Shown: in pieces, positions 22,735-35,137 of the stretch | Layout of the letters: each line of letters opens with the position of its first letter | Numbering within the stretch: position 1 is the stretch's first letter | NCBI RefSeq assembly: GCF_958450345.1 | Contig: NC_088784.1 | Span: 82,299,747-82,363,746 of the forward strand | Direction of reading: 5' to 3' | Origin: Calliphora vicina | Taxonomy: Eukaryota; Arthropoda; Insecta; Diptera; Calliphoridae | DNA length: 64,000 bases | The notes under the pieces: generated by a model | What the model was told of the DNA's origin: nothing | The model's database searches: none | The model's input: the letters and a program-made list of their open reading frames with translations, nothing else | Program-made: the position numbers and the translations under genes

Positions 22735-23530
22735 TTTTGAGTTTTTATATAAGTAATCGAATTTTGACTGAAAAATGAGTGATCACAGATCGAGCTCCTT
22801 TTCTTGATTAAACGCTTATTGGCCAAGTTATTAGCGATTTTAGATATTGAGAGTTTTTATATAAAAAATCGAATTTTGGGTTCTTGATTAAACGCTTAGT
22901 GGCCAAGTTATTAGCGAATTTAAATATTTTGAGTTTTTATATAAAAATATGATTTTTGGTCAGAAATATGAGTGATCACAGATCGAGCTCCTTTTCTTGA
23001 TTAAACGTTTATTGGCCAAGTTATTATCGAATTTAGATATTTTGAGTTTTTATATAAAAAATCGTTATTTTCTTTGTCAGAAATATGAGTGATCACAGAT
23101 CGAGCTCCTTTTCTTGATTAAATGTTTATTGGCCAAGTTATTAGCGAATTTAGATATTTTGAGTTTTTATATAAAAATATGATTTTTGGTCAGAAATATG
23201 AGTGATCACAGATCGAGCTCCTTTTCTTGATTAAACGCTCGTTGGCCAAGTTATCAGAGAATTTAGACATTTTGAGTTTTATTATAAAAAAATTGATTTT
23301 TGTTAAGAAACATGAGTGATCATAGATTGAGCTGCTTTTCTTGATATTTTGATTCAACGCTTAGTTATTAGTGAACTTAGATATTTTGGGTTTTATTAGA
23401 AAAAAAAATTATTTTTGTTAAGAAATATGAGTGATCACAGACCGAGTTCCTTTTCTTATTATTAGCGAATTTTGATATTTTGAGTTTTATTATAAAAAAT
23501 AGCTTTTTGGTCAGAAATATGAGTGATCAC
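22735..23530. repeat. Tandem array, ~115-bp unit, about 7-8 copies
   Basis: GATCACAGATCGAGCTCC or a close form starts at 22781, 22974, 23091, 23204, 23318 and 23433, with a last partial GATCAC at 23524. The 193-bp first gap hides one truncated copy. The unit also holds TTGGCCAAGTTATTAGCG and TTTTGAGTTTTTATATAAAA. Copies decay toward the right end. Confidence 0.85.
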
Positions 23531-24023
23531 AAGGGTGGCCCTTAATAAACGAAAGTTGGATTTTGGCCATTCTTACCCCCCAGTTTGGTGAACATTAGTA
23601 AAAAAATCATCCTGAAAAAATTTTAGGTAAATCAGTTGGGGATAAGACGTGCCGCGTGTCTCAGGCCAATACAAGAAATGTAGGAACAAAATTAACATAT
23701 TTTGATAAATATTAAAATAAAAGCAAATTTTTACTTAAAATATGTCCATATATACTTGTATATGAGTTTTTGTCTTCGTAGGATACCGTTAACCTATTCT
23801 TAGGTATGAACAAAAAAATAAAATTTTTTTAACAGCAATTTCAAAACTCCATTTTCAAATTTTTAAAAATTTTGTTAAACAAATTTCAGAATTTTTTGAT
23901 CATCTCATAGGGATTTATTAAGAATATAATAGGGAATAAAAATGTGAAAAAATTATGAAAATATCTCTTATTTTTCCGTACCTGCGATTTAAATTTTGAA
24001 ATTTTCGAGAAAAACCAATTATC
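23531..24023. other. Spacer between array and palindrome
   Basis: Begins AGGGTGGCCCTTAATAAACG, which reads like a transposon terminus, but I found no inverted partner. No coding frame. Confidence 0.35.
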
Positions 24024-24651
24024 CTTACTCTTATGAATTTTAAGCCAAACTTATTCAGAATATTATAGTCCAGATAATTATAAATATACTCTGAAACTTC
24101 TACTAAAATTGGAAAACGTTAACCCTTAAATCGTGAAGGTCAAAGGTCAAATTTTTCAATATTTGGAATTTCTCTTGGAAGGATTTCGAAATGTTGTATA
24201 TTTTTGGGCCGATTTTGATGAAATTTAACATAAATATAACACAAAGCCTAGTATTTACAAAAACTGTAGAAAAATTCAAATTAACCCTATATAGCACTTG
24301 GTGTTAAAATGACCCCAAAATTCTAAAACCATAAAAAAAATTATTATTTTAAAAGTTTGGGGTCATTTTAACCCCAAGTGCCATTAATCGTTAATTTTCA
24401 TTCTTGTGCTGGTTTTGTAAATACTAGGCTTTGTGTTATATTTCTGTTAAATTTCATCAAAATCGGCCCAAAAATATACAACATTTCGAAATCCTTCCAA
24501 GAGAAATTCCAAATATTGAAAAATTTGACCTTTGACCTTCACGATTTAAGGGTTAACGTTTTCCAATTTTAGTAGAAGTTTCAGAGTATATTTATAATTA
24601 TCTGGACTATAATATTCTGAATAAGTTTGGCTTAAAATTCATAAGAGTAAG
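24024..24651. repeat. 628-bp near-perfect palindrome
   Basis: CTTACTCTTATGAATTTTAAG at 24024 returns inverted at 24651. The arms run about 300 bp each with a loop of roughly 30 bases near 24325-24355. The 64-aa mirror-image frames on opposite strands are identical over about 50 residues except Met/Leu at one site, so arm divergence is very low. A transcript would form a long hairpin. Confidence 0.9.
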
Positions 24652-25708
24652 TCTGACAGAAGGACGGCTCAGACATTGGTTCTGAATCGATTGGAAACAA
24701 CAGCACAAAAGCATGTCATTGTTATTATGTAGGTTATACAAATGTGTGTTACAAAACATACACCCCTCAATGGTGTACCGGTTTATCCTGCACTTGCAGT
24801 GTAGAGCCTCATAAATCAGAATATCGCATACACTTTGGTCAAAAGTTAATTCAATTATTACGGAGCACTCTTCGTTTTATATTATGACACACACTAAGAT
24901 AGAAAAGAGAGAAAAATGTGTATATTTATAAGAAAATGTAGTCAAAATGTAATAACAATTACAGTTATTGAAAATAGGAGAGGAGAACAAGTAGTTTCCA
25001 CAAAAATGCCAATATAAAGAAATGTGCTAAATAGAGAAATGATTTTTTAAATGACAACCAGTTAAGCAGAAACAAACTCTCTCTCTCTCTGAAGGTGCTA
25101 CATTAACTTTAAATATTCCATAAGGTATTTCGTAGTTTCATGTGAATCTATTTTTAATATGATGTAAAAGAAAATACTTTTTTATTCTAACCAAACAATA
25201 AAATCTAAACTAAACAAAAACCAAACAACAAACAAGTGTACCATAATCAAATCAAGATGAAGCACACTAGCACTCATACATTAAAATTTGTCCCTGGTAC
25301 ATGGTAAACCAAAAAGTACCACAAGGAGGAAAAAAATGACAGGGGACATCTACTGTAGAGCAGAGGAAAACAAATCAGAAACAAACTGGAGAAGTTGTTG
25401 TCAAACCCTAAAAGCATGTCAATTATAATTTACAAAATATTGTATATAAAAACAAACAAAAAAAAAATAAAAATCTATGGTTTTTTTGCCAGCAAGAAGG
25501 AAAGTGTAAGAGAGAAAAAAACAAAACAGCAGCAATCTCACCATACCAATTTTTTACGGTACTAAAAAAATCAGTGAACATGTTGATGATAGTGAGACCC
25601 GTACTAGTTGGTGGTGGCTTGTTTGGTTATATATACATACATATTGTATATCCTATATCCTATTAGTACGTATATTGCTGCATACTTCCATATGACATGA
25701 CAGTGTTT
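24652..25708. other. Non-coding with CT microsatellite
   Basis: A (CT)n run lies at about 25077-25091. Nothing else recognised. Confidence 0.4.
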
Positions 25709-26112
25709 TTCATATCCTGCACCATGAGTAGCAGGGGTATATACATATTAGTTTATCATTCCGTTTGTAATTTCCACATTTTTCATTTGCGACCCCATAA
25801 TCGTTATGTATAACAGAGTCGATATAGATGTCGGTCTGTCTGTTGAAACTATTATACATGATTGATACATCAATACATCCGATGTAATCCAACTTAGACT
25901 GCTGTTTAAAATCGAGTAAATCGGCCCACAAATGACGGAGATATATCAAAAGTCCTCAACTACCTCGTTTTCCTCTCGTATTTCCTCACACATTTTTTCA
26001 AAAAAAATGTTCCCAACATGTTTTTCCCCAAAAATTTTTTGTAATATTTATCTTTCTTTGATGAAAGGTATTTAAGATTCCCCACTGCCGAATGTAGCAC
26101 TCTTACTTGTCT
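25709..26112 (+). mobile_element. HINE-2 copy, internally deleted
   Basis: Starts near CATATCCTGCACCATGAG, passes TTTCATTTGCGACCCCATAA, and ends AAGATTCCCCACTGCCGAAT, then CACTCTTACTTGTC. Both ends are present, but the middle is shorter than in other copies. Confidence 0.75.
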
Positions 26113-26825
26113 TTTTATTTCATCATTTTACATTTTTTGTTTTGCACCCTCTTGTCATTCGAGATCTTAAATGTTGCAACCAACAAAAACCCAAAAAATT
26201 ATGTGCGTTTTTTTTCCACCTCCTTTGATTGTTTAAGCAATCCTGTCTATCTGTCGGTGAGTGCGTGTATTTCTTTAATGTCAAAGTGCAACATTTACCT
26301 CTTGTATAGTGAGGTTGGTGTGTGTTTTTTTCGGTAGATGCTGTTACTTGTTTCTCACAAGTAGATTAGCAGCTGTCATGTGTAATAACAGGAGTGGTTA
26401 TGATTTTTTTGTGCTACTCTGGTTCATTTTGCAACAGATAACATTAGCCATTGTACTTTTGTGAGATTAACAAGCAGATGCAGCGATAAGAGGAGGTACA
26501 TAGTTATTGGGAAGGAAATTTATTATATACTGTCTGAGATTTATTAGGATTTTGGATGATAAGAATTGCATAAATAGTTCTAGGTTAATAAAAATAAATT
26601 TTATTTTAAGGATATTAAAACAAAAGTTACAGTTGAAAGGTTTATGGATAAATCTTGAAAATTACATATTTTATTTACTTTCTTTCTAATATTTGCTGAG
26701 ACACAACTCATGCTGTGGCTATGTAAAAATTCATTGAAATATTAAAAATTTTTCTAAAATTAAATAATTCTTAAATTAGCACATTTTACATATTATTATG
26801 TTTACATTATTGCATTAATGAAACT
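26113..26825. other. AT-rich non-coding
   Basis: No family signature in any frame. Confidence 0.4.
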
Positions 26826-28770
26826 TGTATCACTAAGTTCCGATCAGGATACACCAGCCTTCCATTTCCACTAGTCTGCGACAGGTTTAGGATGGACGAC
26901 CACTTCATAGGCTTCCTTGAGGAGTCTACTCGATACCTTGTCTTGTTACATCACCTTGTGGTTTTCGTAGGGTATGTCCAAGCCAGGACCATTTACATTG
27001 TTTACTTTCTATACGAATCGTCTGCCGAGTCATATTCCCACAACTCATTGTTTGTGATGATATTAGCCCTGAATGTTTCCACAATTCTAAGCAGACAACG
27101 ATTCACAAAAGCTTGCATTGTTCGCAGATGGGTTTCACATACGTAGAGTAGTAGACTTTACATTGGCATTAAAGAGTTTTATTGTTGTGTCTCTGGACAT
27201 GTGTGGGTTGCCAAACAGAAGAGGGCACGCCAAAGGCAGCCTTAGCTTTACATAAACGTGACTTTATATCTTCACTGGAACCGCCTGAACTGGAGATAAT
27301 ACTACCGAGATATGTGAAATAGGTTACTGATTCTCTTTCAGCACCGTACAGAGAAAAAGGCTCAGCATTTTTATGCCAATATTAATTTTTAGCCCGCATT
27401 CGGCTGCCATATTGTACACTGAGCGAAAAGACAAATATCACCCGCACAGTGTTTGTTGGGATCACCTTGATCAGTACGTTGTCCTATACAATGTTGAATA
27501 ATAAGGGCGGGACACATCCTTGTCTAACACCGTTTACGCTTGTGTGGGTCTGCTTTTAATAATTCTGGAGGACCAGGTGCTATTGGTTCTTGTGTTCTCT
27601 GATTGCCTCTTTTATTTCTTCCAGGTCTGGTGAGCTGGTGGAAATATCGTCCCTTTCCACATAGTGGAAATATCTTCAAATATTTGACACTGGTGGTAGT
27701 GGGACTGAAAGCATATTAGCATAATTTTTCTCCCAGCCTTTAATAGGTTAAAATGCCATCTTCATACTTCAAAGGTTTTGTGACGTTTAGAGTTTTGTTT
27801 GGCATCTATTTTACTATTTTGTACAGCCTCTGGAGCTAGTTTATTAAACCAACGCCTCTTGTCACTTCGAGTACTTTTGACTTGACTTTATAATGCATTT
27901 CAGAGTACTTCTTTAGTAAATCTATTTTGGCATATCTGGTTTTTGCCGTGTTAACCTCACCCTTGATTTCTTTTCTACGCTGAATCATATTCCAGATGTG
28001 ATCTGAAGTCCACGTTTTTCTCCTGACTACACTGTATCCAGTAGTTCTTTTAGCCCTTGTCAGAAATAAATCTCTGACAGAATTCCACTGTGGGTTATTA
28101 GACTCTTGCAGGGTTTTAATAACAAACTTTTTCGATAAGTTCGATTTGTATCTCCTTTTGGCCGCAACTTTCAAACGTATCTTTGAGATAACTAAATGGT
28201 GGTCAATGGCAATATCTGAACACGCTTGTTCCGTACGTTCAGCAAAGATCCCCGTCATGTATTGCTAATAGCAATGTGGTCTATTTACTTATCGGTTCTA
28301 TGATCAGGAGAAATCCACGTGACCTTGTGTACATTCCTGTGTTCGAACAAAGTGCCTTCTATTACCTTGTGAATGGATTACCTTTCGCGTTCTTGCTCCC
28401 ACAACCATGATGACCCATTACTTGTTTGTAGCCATTATTTTCACAGCCAAGTTGGCAGCTATAAAAATCTTCTTTTGCAGCAATGTCAGAAACTTCGATC
28501 GGTGCATAACATTGGATGATCGAATTTTCCTGACACGTGATCTTAATCTGATTTAGATTATTCGATCAAAATGAGGCTTCCATTCAATTAGTGCATCCTG
28601 TGCCTCCCTTGATAGCAGAAATCCTGGTGTTTTACTATTGGGTTTTCCATCAAACAGCAATTTGGGACTCTTAGTTGTCCTCATTTCACCAGAGCCAAGC
28701 CATCTCATTTCAGCAATCCCAAGCACTAGAATATTAAGTTTTTAAATTATTTGTACACGTTCCAATTCGT
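26826..28770 (-). pseudogene. RTE-like LINE relic (endonuclease to RT end)
   Basis: On the minus strand, in 5' to 3' order: endonuclease pieces (GIAEMRWLGSGEM near 28710; IIQCYAPIEV near 28500; SDIAIDHHLVISKIRLKVAA near 28200), a 140-codon open frame through the linker (27836-28258), RT pieces (VNGVRQGCVPPLLFNIV near 27510; TYLGSIISSSGGSSEDIKSR near 27290) and the C-terminal QAFVNRCL / NNELW type segment near 27060. The domain order matches RTE-type elements with an apurinic endonuclease and one ORF. Frameshifts and deletions, including most of the RT core, make it inactive. Confidence 0.8.
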
Positions 28771-28984
28771 GATCCGATACCGCATCCTGTCCTGGCTCTG
28801 GGGCTGCCAGATAAAGATAATTTTATTCTTCAAAAGGATGCCGCACCTAACAGCGATACACATTTATATACCTGTTACCAGCAATTCCCTATCCACCACC
28901 TGGGACCCATCTCGTAGGAGGCCAACAACTCCCCCAAATTCAGTTATGAACCGATCCTCACAAAAATTTTAGGAACAAAGATTT

Positions 28985-29290
28985 ATGTTCATATAAAACT
29001 TGTTTATATCCAATTTCATATTATAATACAATTATTAATGTTTAAGTAATTTTCTGAGGGCGACCTTGTATGGGGACTAGGGACAAATGTTGTCTGATTT
29101 TCGCCATACTTTACATTATAATTGCGGATTACATAGAACTAATTTGTTCAAAATTGTATCAGATCTTTCAATACCGAACAAACCTCGTCAGCAGAGATTA
29201 TTTGTGGAAAATTTCAGTCAGCTAGCTCCTTTCGTTAGGCCCTGTCGTGTTTTCAACAGACAGACGGACGGACGGACATAGCTAAATATT
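28985..29290. mobile_element. Divergent HINE-like fragment
   Basis: GTATGGGGACTAGGGACAAA, the AACAGACAGACGGACGGACG block and ATAGCTAAATA follow the HINE-1 order but with much lower identity. Probably an older subfamily. Confidence 0.5.
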
Positions 29291-31339
29291 GTAGAAATGT
29301 AAATGCCTGTTTGGAACGTAGATTTTAGTGAACCCTCTTTTGCAGACACTAATGGACTCCACTGTTTCTAATATATGGAACCTCAATGCTAAATACGAAG
29401 AATAATAAGAAGAAACTTAAATTTATGAACTTCATAGACATTGAAAATGTAATAATTTCTAATTTGTGATTGTATGAATCTGAGTCTTTTACACTCATAC
29501 ACACACTCAGCAGACAAAACCGAAATACAAATGAAAATTTATTAGAACTACAGCAAATTACTGCTATACAAACATACACACGACGCGGCATTGTCAACAT
29601 CTTGGGCAAAGACATTGAAATTATATACAGCTTGCAACATGACATACCAAAAGAGGGCGTTTGGCAAATTCATATCCTATTATATTGCAGGCAATGACAG
29701 TAAAAATAAAAAAAAAGAAGGTGTGTTTGTAAATAATTACAGGGTTGCACTTAGATTCAATCAAATGGTACAAATAATTGTAATAATGCAGAGATTTAGT
29801 ATTGTTACCAAATTGTAGGAGAGACTAGAAAAAATTACATTTATTTAACAAATGTTACGTTTTTTCTTTCAGACCGTCATGCTTGGCAAAAATTAATATT
29901 TAGCTAAAGAATTTTGCAACCTTTTTCAACATTTTTCAACCCTGGACATTTTTTTGTTTAGTCATAAATAACAACAATTTAACAAAAATTTTGTATTTTT
30001 AACTGGTTGTTACTGTATTTGTTTGTGGTCACCAGTTTCCTTTCATTTAAGGAATGGAATTTAAAAGAAAAAAATAAAAAAAAACCAAGTCAGAAAATTA
30101 AATAAAATTTATAACAACGCATTTTTTCAATTTTAACAGCCTTGCGGTATGTTGTTTTCAACATGTCTTGACTTGTTTTGTTATTGTAAAATATGAACAA
30201 ATACATTCATACCTACATATATGTGTATTATTTTTTACACGTATGTACGTGTGTATTTCAGGAAAAAAAAGCATGTATGAATGCATCTGTTTGTATTCAT
30301 GTGTAAGCATATTTTTCATTTGCATTGTAAAAATCGCCTAAAAGCATGCTGTAAAAAATGTTATCTTCAATTCTGTAAGCACACTGGTCACTTTTATGTA
30401 CTTCGTAAATATCTGAATGGATATCGTCACCTAAAACGCAAAAAGTTTTAACTAAAATTGTAATTATGTTACACATTACAATTTTAGTGTAATGAGTGTA
30501 ATATTTCCACCAATATTAAGATTTTTTCTTTAAAAAAAAACTTGAAATTTTAGTTGGGACTTTTTGCTTTTTAGGTAACTTTATGTACTTGCGTTGAGTT
30601 AGTATGTGAAAATGTCTTTTTTTTTAACTCGTATACCATGCAATAAATGTTCAACATTTTTTTCCTTCAGGATTTTTTCCACTTCTTTAACATTTCTTCA
30701 AAAAAAAATATGAGAAAGAAGAATGAGTGAACATTTTTACGCGTATGTAAATTGTATCTACATGTAAGTGGTATGCAAGGTTTATACGAAGGTTGGTGTT
30801 TTTATTAAAATAACGATTTTGTAAGATATGCATTTACAACTTAATATATACAAATCGACTAAGACTTCATAAACATTTAACCATGTTTATCCGTTCAAGT
30901 AAAACTTGTAAGCAAAAAATCTAAAGAAAGGTGATAATAAATCTGTATTTTCTAAACTACAGTTCAAAATATTCGTTGAGGACATACATTTTCAGAAGAT
31001 TAAATGTTAAAACACAAGGTATTAAGTATCAGGGCAAAGTATATGTGAGAGAGTAATTTTAAGAACTTGAGAGTTTGACTACTTGGAACACTTTGTATCA
31101 GGGTATCAAAATCAATCACCTTTAGTTTCCAAAATTTTGTTCAGCTCGTAATTTGTACACATATGGACAGTTTTCAATGAATTTAGATTTTGGTAAATCG
31201 AGTAGGAAAATAAAAAGTCTCCTGTTTATTTCTGTAAGTTATCTTTTATACTCTAACCCACATTAACACGAAGCCTGGTTATGTGTTAACTAATACACCT
31301 TCCATAATTTGAAACTTACCAGATGTGGTAATTTTGTGT
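29291..31339. other. Long AT-rich stretch, one weak coding candidate
   Basis: The plus-strand frame at 29470-29697 (about 75 codons) has a coding-like segment, TRRGIVNILGKDIEIIY, but no confirmed family. 31085-31250 resembles 49480-49600, a dispersed repeat of unknown type. Otherwise nothing. Confidence 0.35.
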
Positions 31340-33760
31340 TCACAGTATTATTCAATGAGATCTTGTATCTAGGAGTTTTTCCGAATGATTGGAAAATGTC
31401 CCAGATTACTTATAATGAATATAATAACCGAGCCAGGAAAGGATTTGATATTGGCATTATCCTACAGACCGATTAGCTTATTGCCTTGTTTGTCTAAGCT
31501 ATTCGAAAATATAATCCAAGGAAAAATTTTAACATTCTTAAATAATAAAAATCTTATCCTAGGTCATCAATATGGATTCCGTGAGCATAACGTATCAATT
31601 GAGAAAGTTAACTGCCTAACTGGAATGATACGAAAATCCTTCGAGTTAAAAAAGTACTCTTCGATACTGTTGCTCAGGCTTTTGCCAAGTTTTTACATAA
31701 TGGACTAATACACAAGACAAAATGCCTTCTAGTACACACAAAATACAAGAGTCTTACCTATTGGATCGATTGTTTAACATGCGATCAATGCTGGTGTACC
31801 TCAGGGTAGTGTTCTAGGACCAACCATGTACCTATTATACACCTCTGATTTGCTCAAGTCCGAAGCATTAACCATTTCCACTTTTGCAGATGACACTTAA
31901 ATATAGCATCTAGAAACTTAGACCATTAACTCAGGCGCGTGGACACGTGGCTAAAAAAATTGGAGAATACAAGTAAATTAAATCAAAAGTAAGAAAATAA
32001 CGTTTTCACTTAGGAGAGGAAGTTGTACACCAGTGACACTAAACAATGCACAGTGGGGCAGAATCGAAATTTTTTGGAAATAAATCTGGCATTTCTAAAT
32101 GGCTGGCTCGATCGGGATAAATTTGAATTGGGCGTAGCCAAGGAGCATTCGAGTTTAAGTTATTAAAATAGACCCTACAAATGATTCAGGGGTGCTCAAA
32201 GTAGGATACCTTCGACATGTAAATGTTTACCTTTCCATACCTTGGTCCGCTTTTTTAAAAATATAGGGCGCACTTTTGGACCGAATGGACTCGAATTTTT
32301 TTTGGTAGTTAGAGAACTAAATTACCAACAACATACAAAAGATTTTAGAGCAATATCAATTACGAATCCAAAAATAACCGATTTTCAATTTAAAAATTCA
32401 AAAAATAGTATATTTTTGCTGTTTTTTGGACGAAAAGGTGACTTAACCCTTTTTTTTTATTAAAAAACAACTTTCTTTAAGAACATATAACTCTTTTATG
32501 TTTTTCTATAAAGCTTCTTTACGGAGAACATTTTGGTATAAAAAATATGTCCTATTTTGCGAACATGTCGGCCCTACGCCCTTTGGAAATTGACCTATTT
32601 TTTATCAAAATTTCAAATTTGGGCCACATGTTCTAAAATCCCAAAGCTGGGATCAGAAAACGGAAAACAGCTTTGGAAACCCTGATGTGTTACCTATTTA
32701 TCGCTAAAGTATTTTTCCAGCCCCGAAGGAAATGTGGACCCTATAGGAAAAATTGTAAAAAATATAATTTTTAGGATTTTCGCTCCAATTTTTAGGAATT
32801 GCGGGATTCCCTTTGACCTTTAAAAAATGCTGAAAATTTCATTGAGTTTCGCTAATAAATAAAGATTTTATTATATATTACATATTCATTGAGTTTCTAA
32901 AACTAAAATTTATATCAAAATTTTAATAGGATTCCAAATACAATTTGATCCACATTTATTCCGAGCTATACTGTTTTGTTTAGATAAGTTAATTTTTGGT
33001 GTTACAAAAAAAATTTCAAGTCAATATCTCAATTAGATTTAAAAATATGCCACTTTGAAATATTCCACTTTTTCATAGCGATCTAGCCGAGAGCTTTCCA
33101 AAAATATAAAAAATTCTTTGAAATCGGATGGGAAACAAAAAATTGCACGTGTTTAAAAATTTTACATGTCGAAGGTACCCTACTTTGAGCCCCCATAGCA
33201 CCGCCGCTGGAGCATTTGTAGGGCCCATTTTGAGTTGGCTACGCCCAACTCAAATTTTATCGCGATCGGACCAGCCTTTTAGAAATGCCAGATTTATTTC
33301 CAAAAAATTTCGATTCTGCCACACTGTGGAATGTGAACATTCCACAATCTGATCACGTTACATACCTTTGTATTTATTTAGATAGACACATGAAACTAAA
33401 AGCTTCCAACTTACACTGGCTAATCCACCAGCAATCGAAATTAAGCCCTAACTGCAAAGTCATCCTGTATAAGGCGGTCTTAAAACCAATTTGGACAAAC
33501 GGAATCCAATTATGGCGAACCATGACGGGAGCTTTATGGTACATAAGAAATGAGAACATTCACAGAGATTTAGGTGTGCCTTATGTCAAGGATAAATTAC
33601 ATCACCATCCGAAGCCGCTCGCAAGGCTACTTGCAGTAATTCGAAGAGCTAATTTACCACTCATATAATTTGAGACTAAGAGAACATGAGAAATACTGAG
33701 AGAACAATAATAGGATACTAGCTGAACCCGGTCCGAGTTGCTGGCCCTTAGAAAATATCT
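31340..33760 (+). pseudogene. Jockey-like LINE reverse transcriptase, split by insertion
   Basis: Left part (31340-32048): FNEILYLGVFPNDWKMSQI, then SYRPISLLPCLSKLFENII, HQYGFREHNVSIEKVN, AGVPQGSVLGP and TFADDT, i.e. RT motifs 2 to 5 of Jockey-clade elements. The YADD-type motif is present as FADD. Right part (33334-33760): NIPQSDHVTYL, then LYKAVLKPIWTNGIQLW and ENIHRDLGVPYVKD, the RT thumb and C-terminal region. The 1280-bp element at 32049-33328 sits between them. Several frameshifts and no 5' ORF. Confidence 0.85.
32049..33328. mobile_element. CACAGTG-ended element, complete, ~200-bp inverted repeats
   Basis: Left end CACAGTGGGGCAGAATC and right end (inverted) CACAGTGTGGCAGAATC, followed by about 200 bp of matching arms out to GGTACCTTCGACATGTAAA. 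Flanks are CAATG (32044-32048) and GAATG (33329-33333), and the host LINE frame resumes if one is removed, which suggests a 5-bp duplication with one later change. The termini equal the heptamer of V(D)J signals and resemble Transib ends (CACWRTG). No transposase frame was found. Confidence 0.7.
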
Positions 33761-33787
33761 GTTTTATATTGCATCCCGATTTTAGTA

Positions 33788-33830
33788 TACAGTGTCGGAC
33801 AAAACTATAGCACGGACTCCCTCAACCTTA
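33788..33830. repeat. Solo Tc1-like terminal repeat
   Basis: TACAGTGTCGGACAAAACTA, then TAGCAC, has the look of a Tc1/mariner end starting at a TA. No partner end lies nearby. Confidence 0.4.
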
Positions 33831-34029
33831 CTTCGCACCCCAAACACAAATTAGCTGTAGCCAGATGACGGCGGATGAGGTGGTTATATGACAAAGTTGT
33901 ATCAGATATATTTAAGTAGAGTGTCGTGCTTTGTCCTTAAAAATAAGAAACTAATGTATTTAAGGCAAATGGGATATTATATTTATGAATTCATCTTAAG
34001 GCCAGGGGATATACAATCTTTCTTGTTTT

Positions 34030-34520
34030 TTTTTATTTGGAGTAAAAACATATAAGTTATTTGGTGAACCAACTCGGGAGCAAGCATTGTGCTTTGTTAA
34101 TGGTTATATCAAAGGCAAGACGAACGGTAACTGGAGCCGCTTGAATTCAAATGGTCAAAGTCGTTGGAAATCATTTGTATGCGTGGAATCAGTATGTCTT
34201 ACGGAGAAGTATTATCGGTGATCCATCCTTCTCAATTTTAATACATCTGGTGGCATTCCAGCTGGTTTAAAAAATTCAGTAGAACAATTGTTGTTCTTCG
34301 TTCATTACTGTGTCAAGCGATTTGTATTTCGTTGGTTTACCAGACAGTTTCAATTGAATTTGCTCCTTGAGCTTGTTGACGGGAGGAATTGAAAGAAGAG
34401 GCTGAAAGAACTTTTTTTATTATGCCAATCAGTACGTCCTTGTGATTACTGTGGTTATCATTCTTATTGTTATTAAATGACGCCGATTTTAAATCAATTA
34501 TTTCTGTTAATCGAGTCATT
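34030..34520 (-). pseudogene. Helitron helicase C-terminal relic
   Basis: Minus-strand frames give PTKYKSLDTVMNEEQQLFY, then PAGMPPDVLKL, GSPIILLR, VTVRLAFDITINKAQ and CSRVGSPNNLYVFTPNKK. This is the order of motifs at the C-terminal end of the Pif1-type helicase of Helitron Rep/Hel proteins. A deletion joins the TINKAQ motif directly to the CSRVGS motif. The Rep nuclease part is missing. It is the only rolling-circle coding remnant seen here. Confidence 0.8.
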
Positions 34521-35009
34521 CGCGAGCGATTGGCTTCTAGTATTTCAATATGATTTTAGGGTGTATCTGCTGCTCTCAATGAAGATGCACTATACTGGAA
34601 TGTATTCCTTTCGTCACTTACACCAAATCATTCGCTTCAGAGTACACCACTGTGAATTAAAATTTTAAAATCGCTGAACTTGAATTTTTAAGAGTTGCAA
34701 AATTAAAAAAAAAATGTTATTTGGTGAAACGATAATAACGAAATCAGTATATACGACTGCTTTTGTTGTTGATATTTCTCGAATAGGATTGAAGTTGGCT
34801 TCACATTTCTTTGACAGTTTGTCTACGCCATTTCATCATGGAGAGAAATGGCAAGCTTCAAGAACTTGTTCTTCTCGATTATGTTGCGATCGCTTAAGCC
34901 AATTTTCTGTCGACGAAATCGCCAAATAAAAAGATGGACTATTGAATGTTTTTTTTTAAAACTTCTAAACAATTTTTGCATTGTATAAGGTCAAGTGTCT
35001 GTGCGAGGA

Positions 35010-35137
35010 CGTAATGCTCGAAGTGAAGAAAATATCGTGACCGTTGGAGAGAGTGCGTGTGAACTGCCAAGGATGTCGATTCCATGCAACCACCGTCAAT
35101 GGCGATCGTTACAGGTACATGATATCGGAGTATTTTT
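35010..35137 (+). pseudogene. IS630-type transposase linker fragment
   Basis: The frame reads RNARSEENIVTVGESACELP, then RMSIP, the same (R)SEENIAAV.ESV linker as in the relic at 12407. Sequence beyond is frameshifted. No catalytic region. Confidence 0.55.

Noticed and set aside
24103..24572. Two 64-aa frames on opposite strands with nearly the same protein
   Set aside because: They are mirror images produced by the palindrome, not two genes.
29470..29697. Frame with TRRGIVNILGKDIEIIY, slightly like the start of an insect retroviral envelope-type protein
   Set aside because: Only a short stretch agrees, no flanking LTR, gag or pol was seen, and the rest does not fit.
34714..34929. 71-codon plus-strand frame
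   Set aside because: No family match. It lies between Helitron and IS630 relics and is probably chance or transposon debris.
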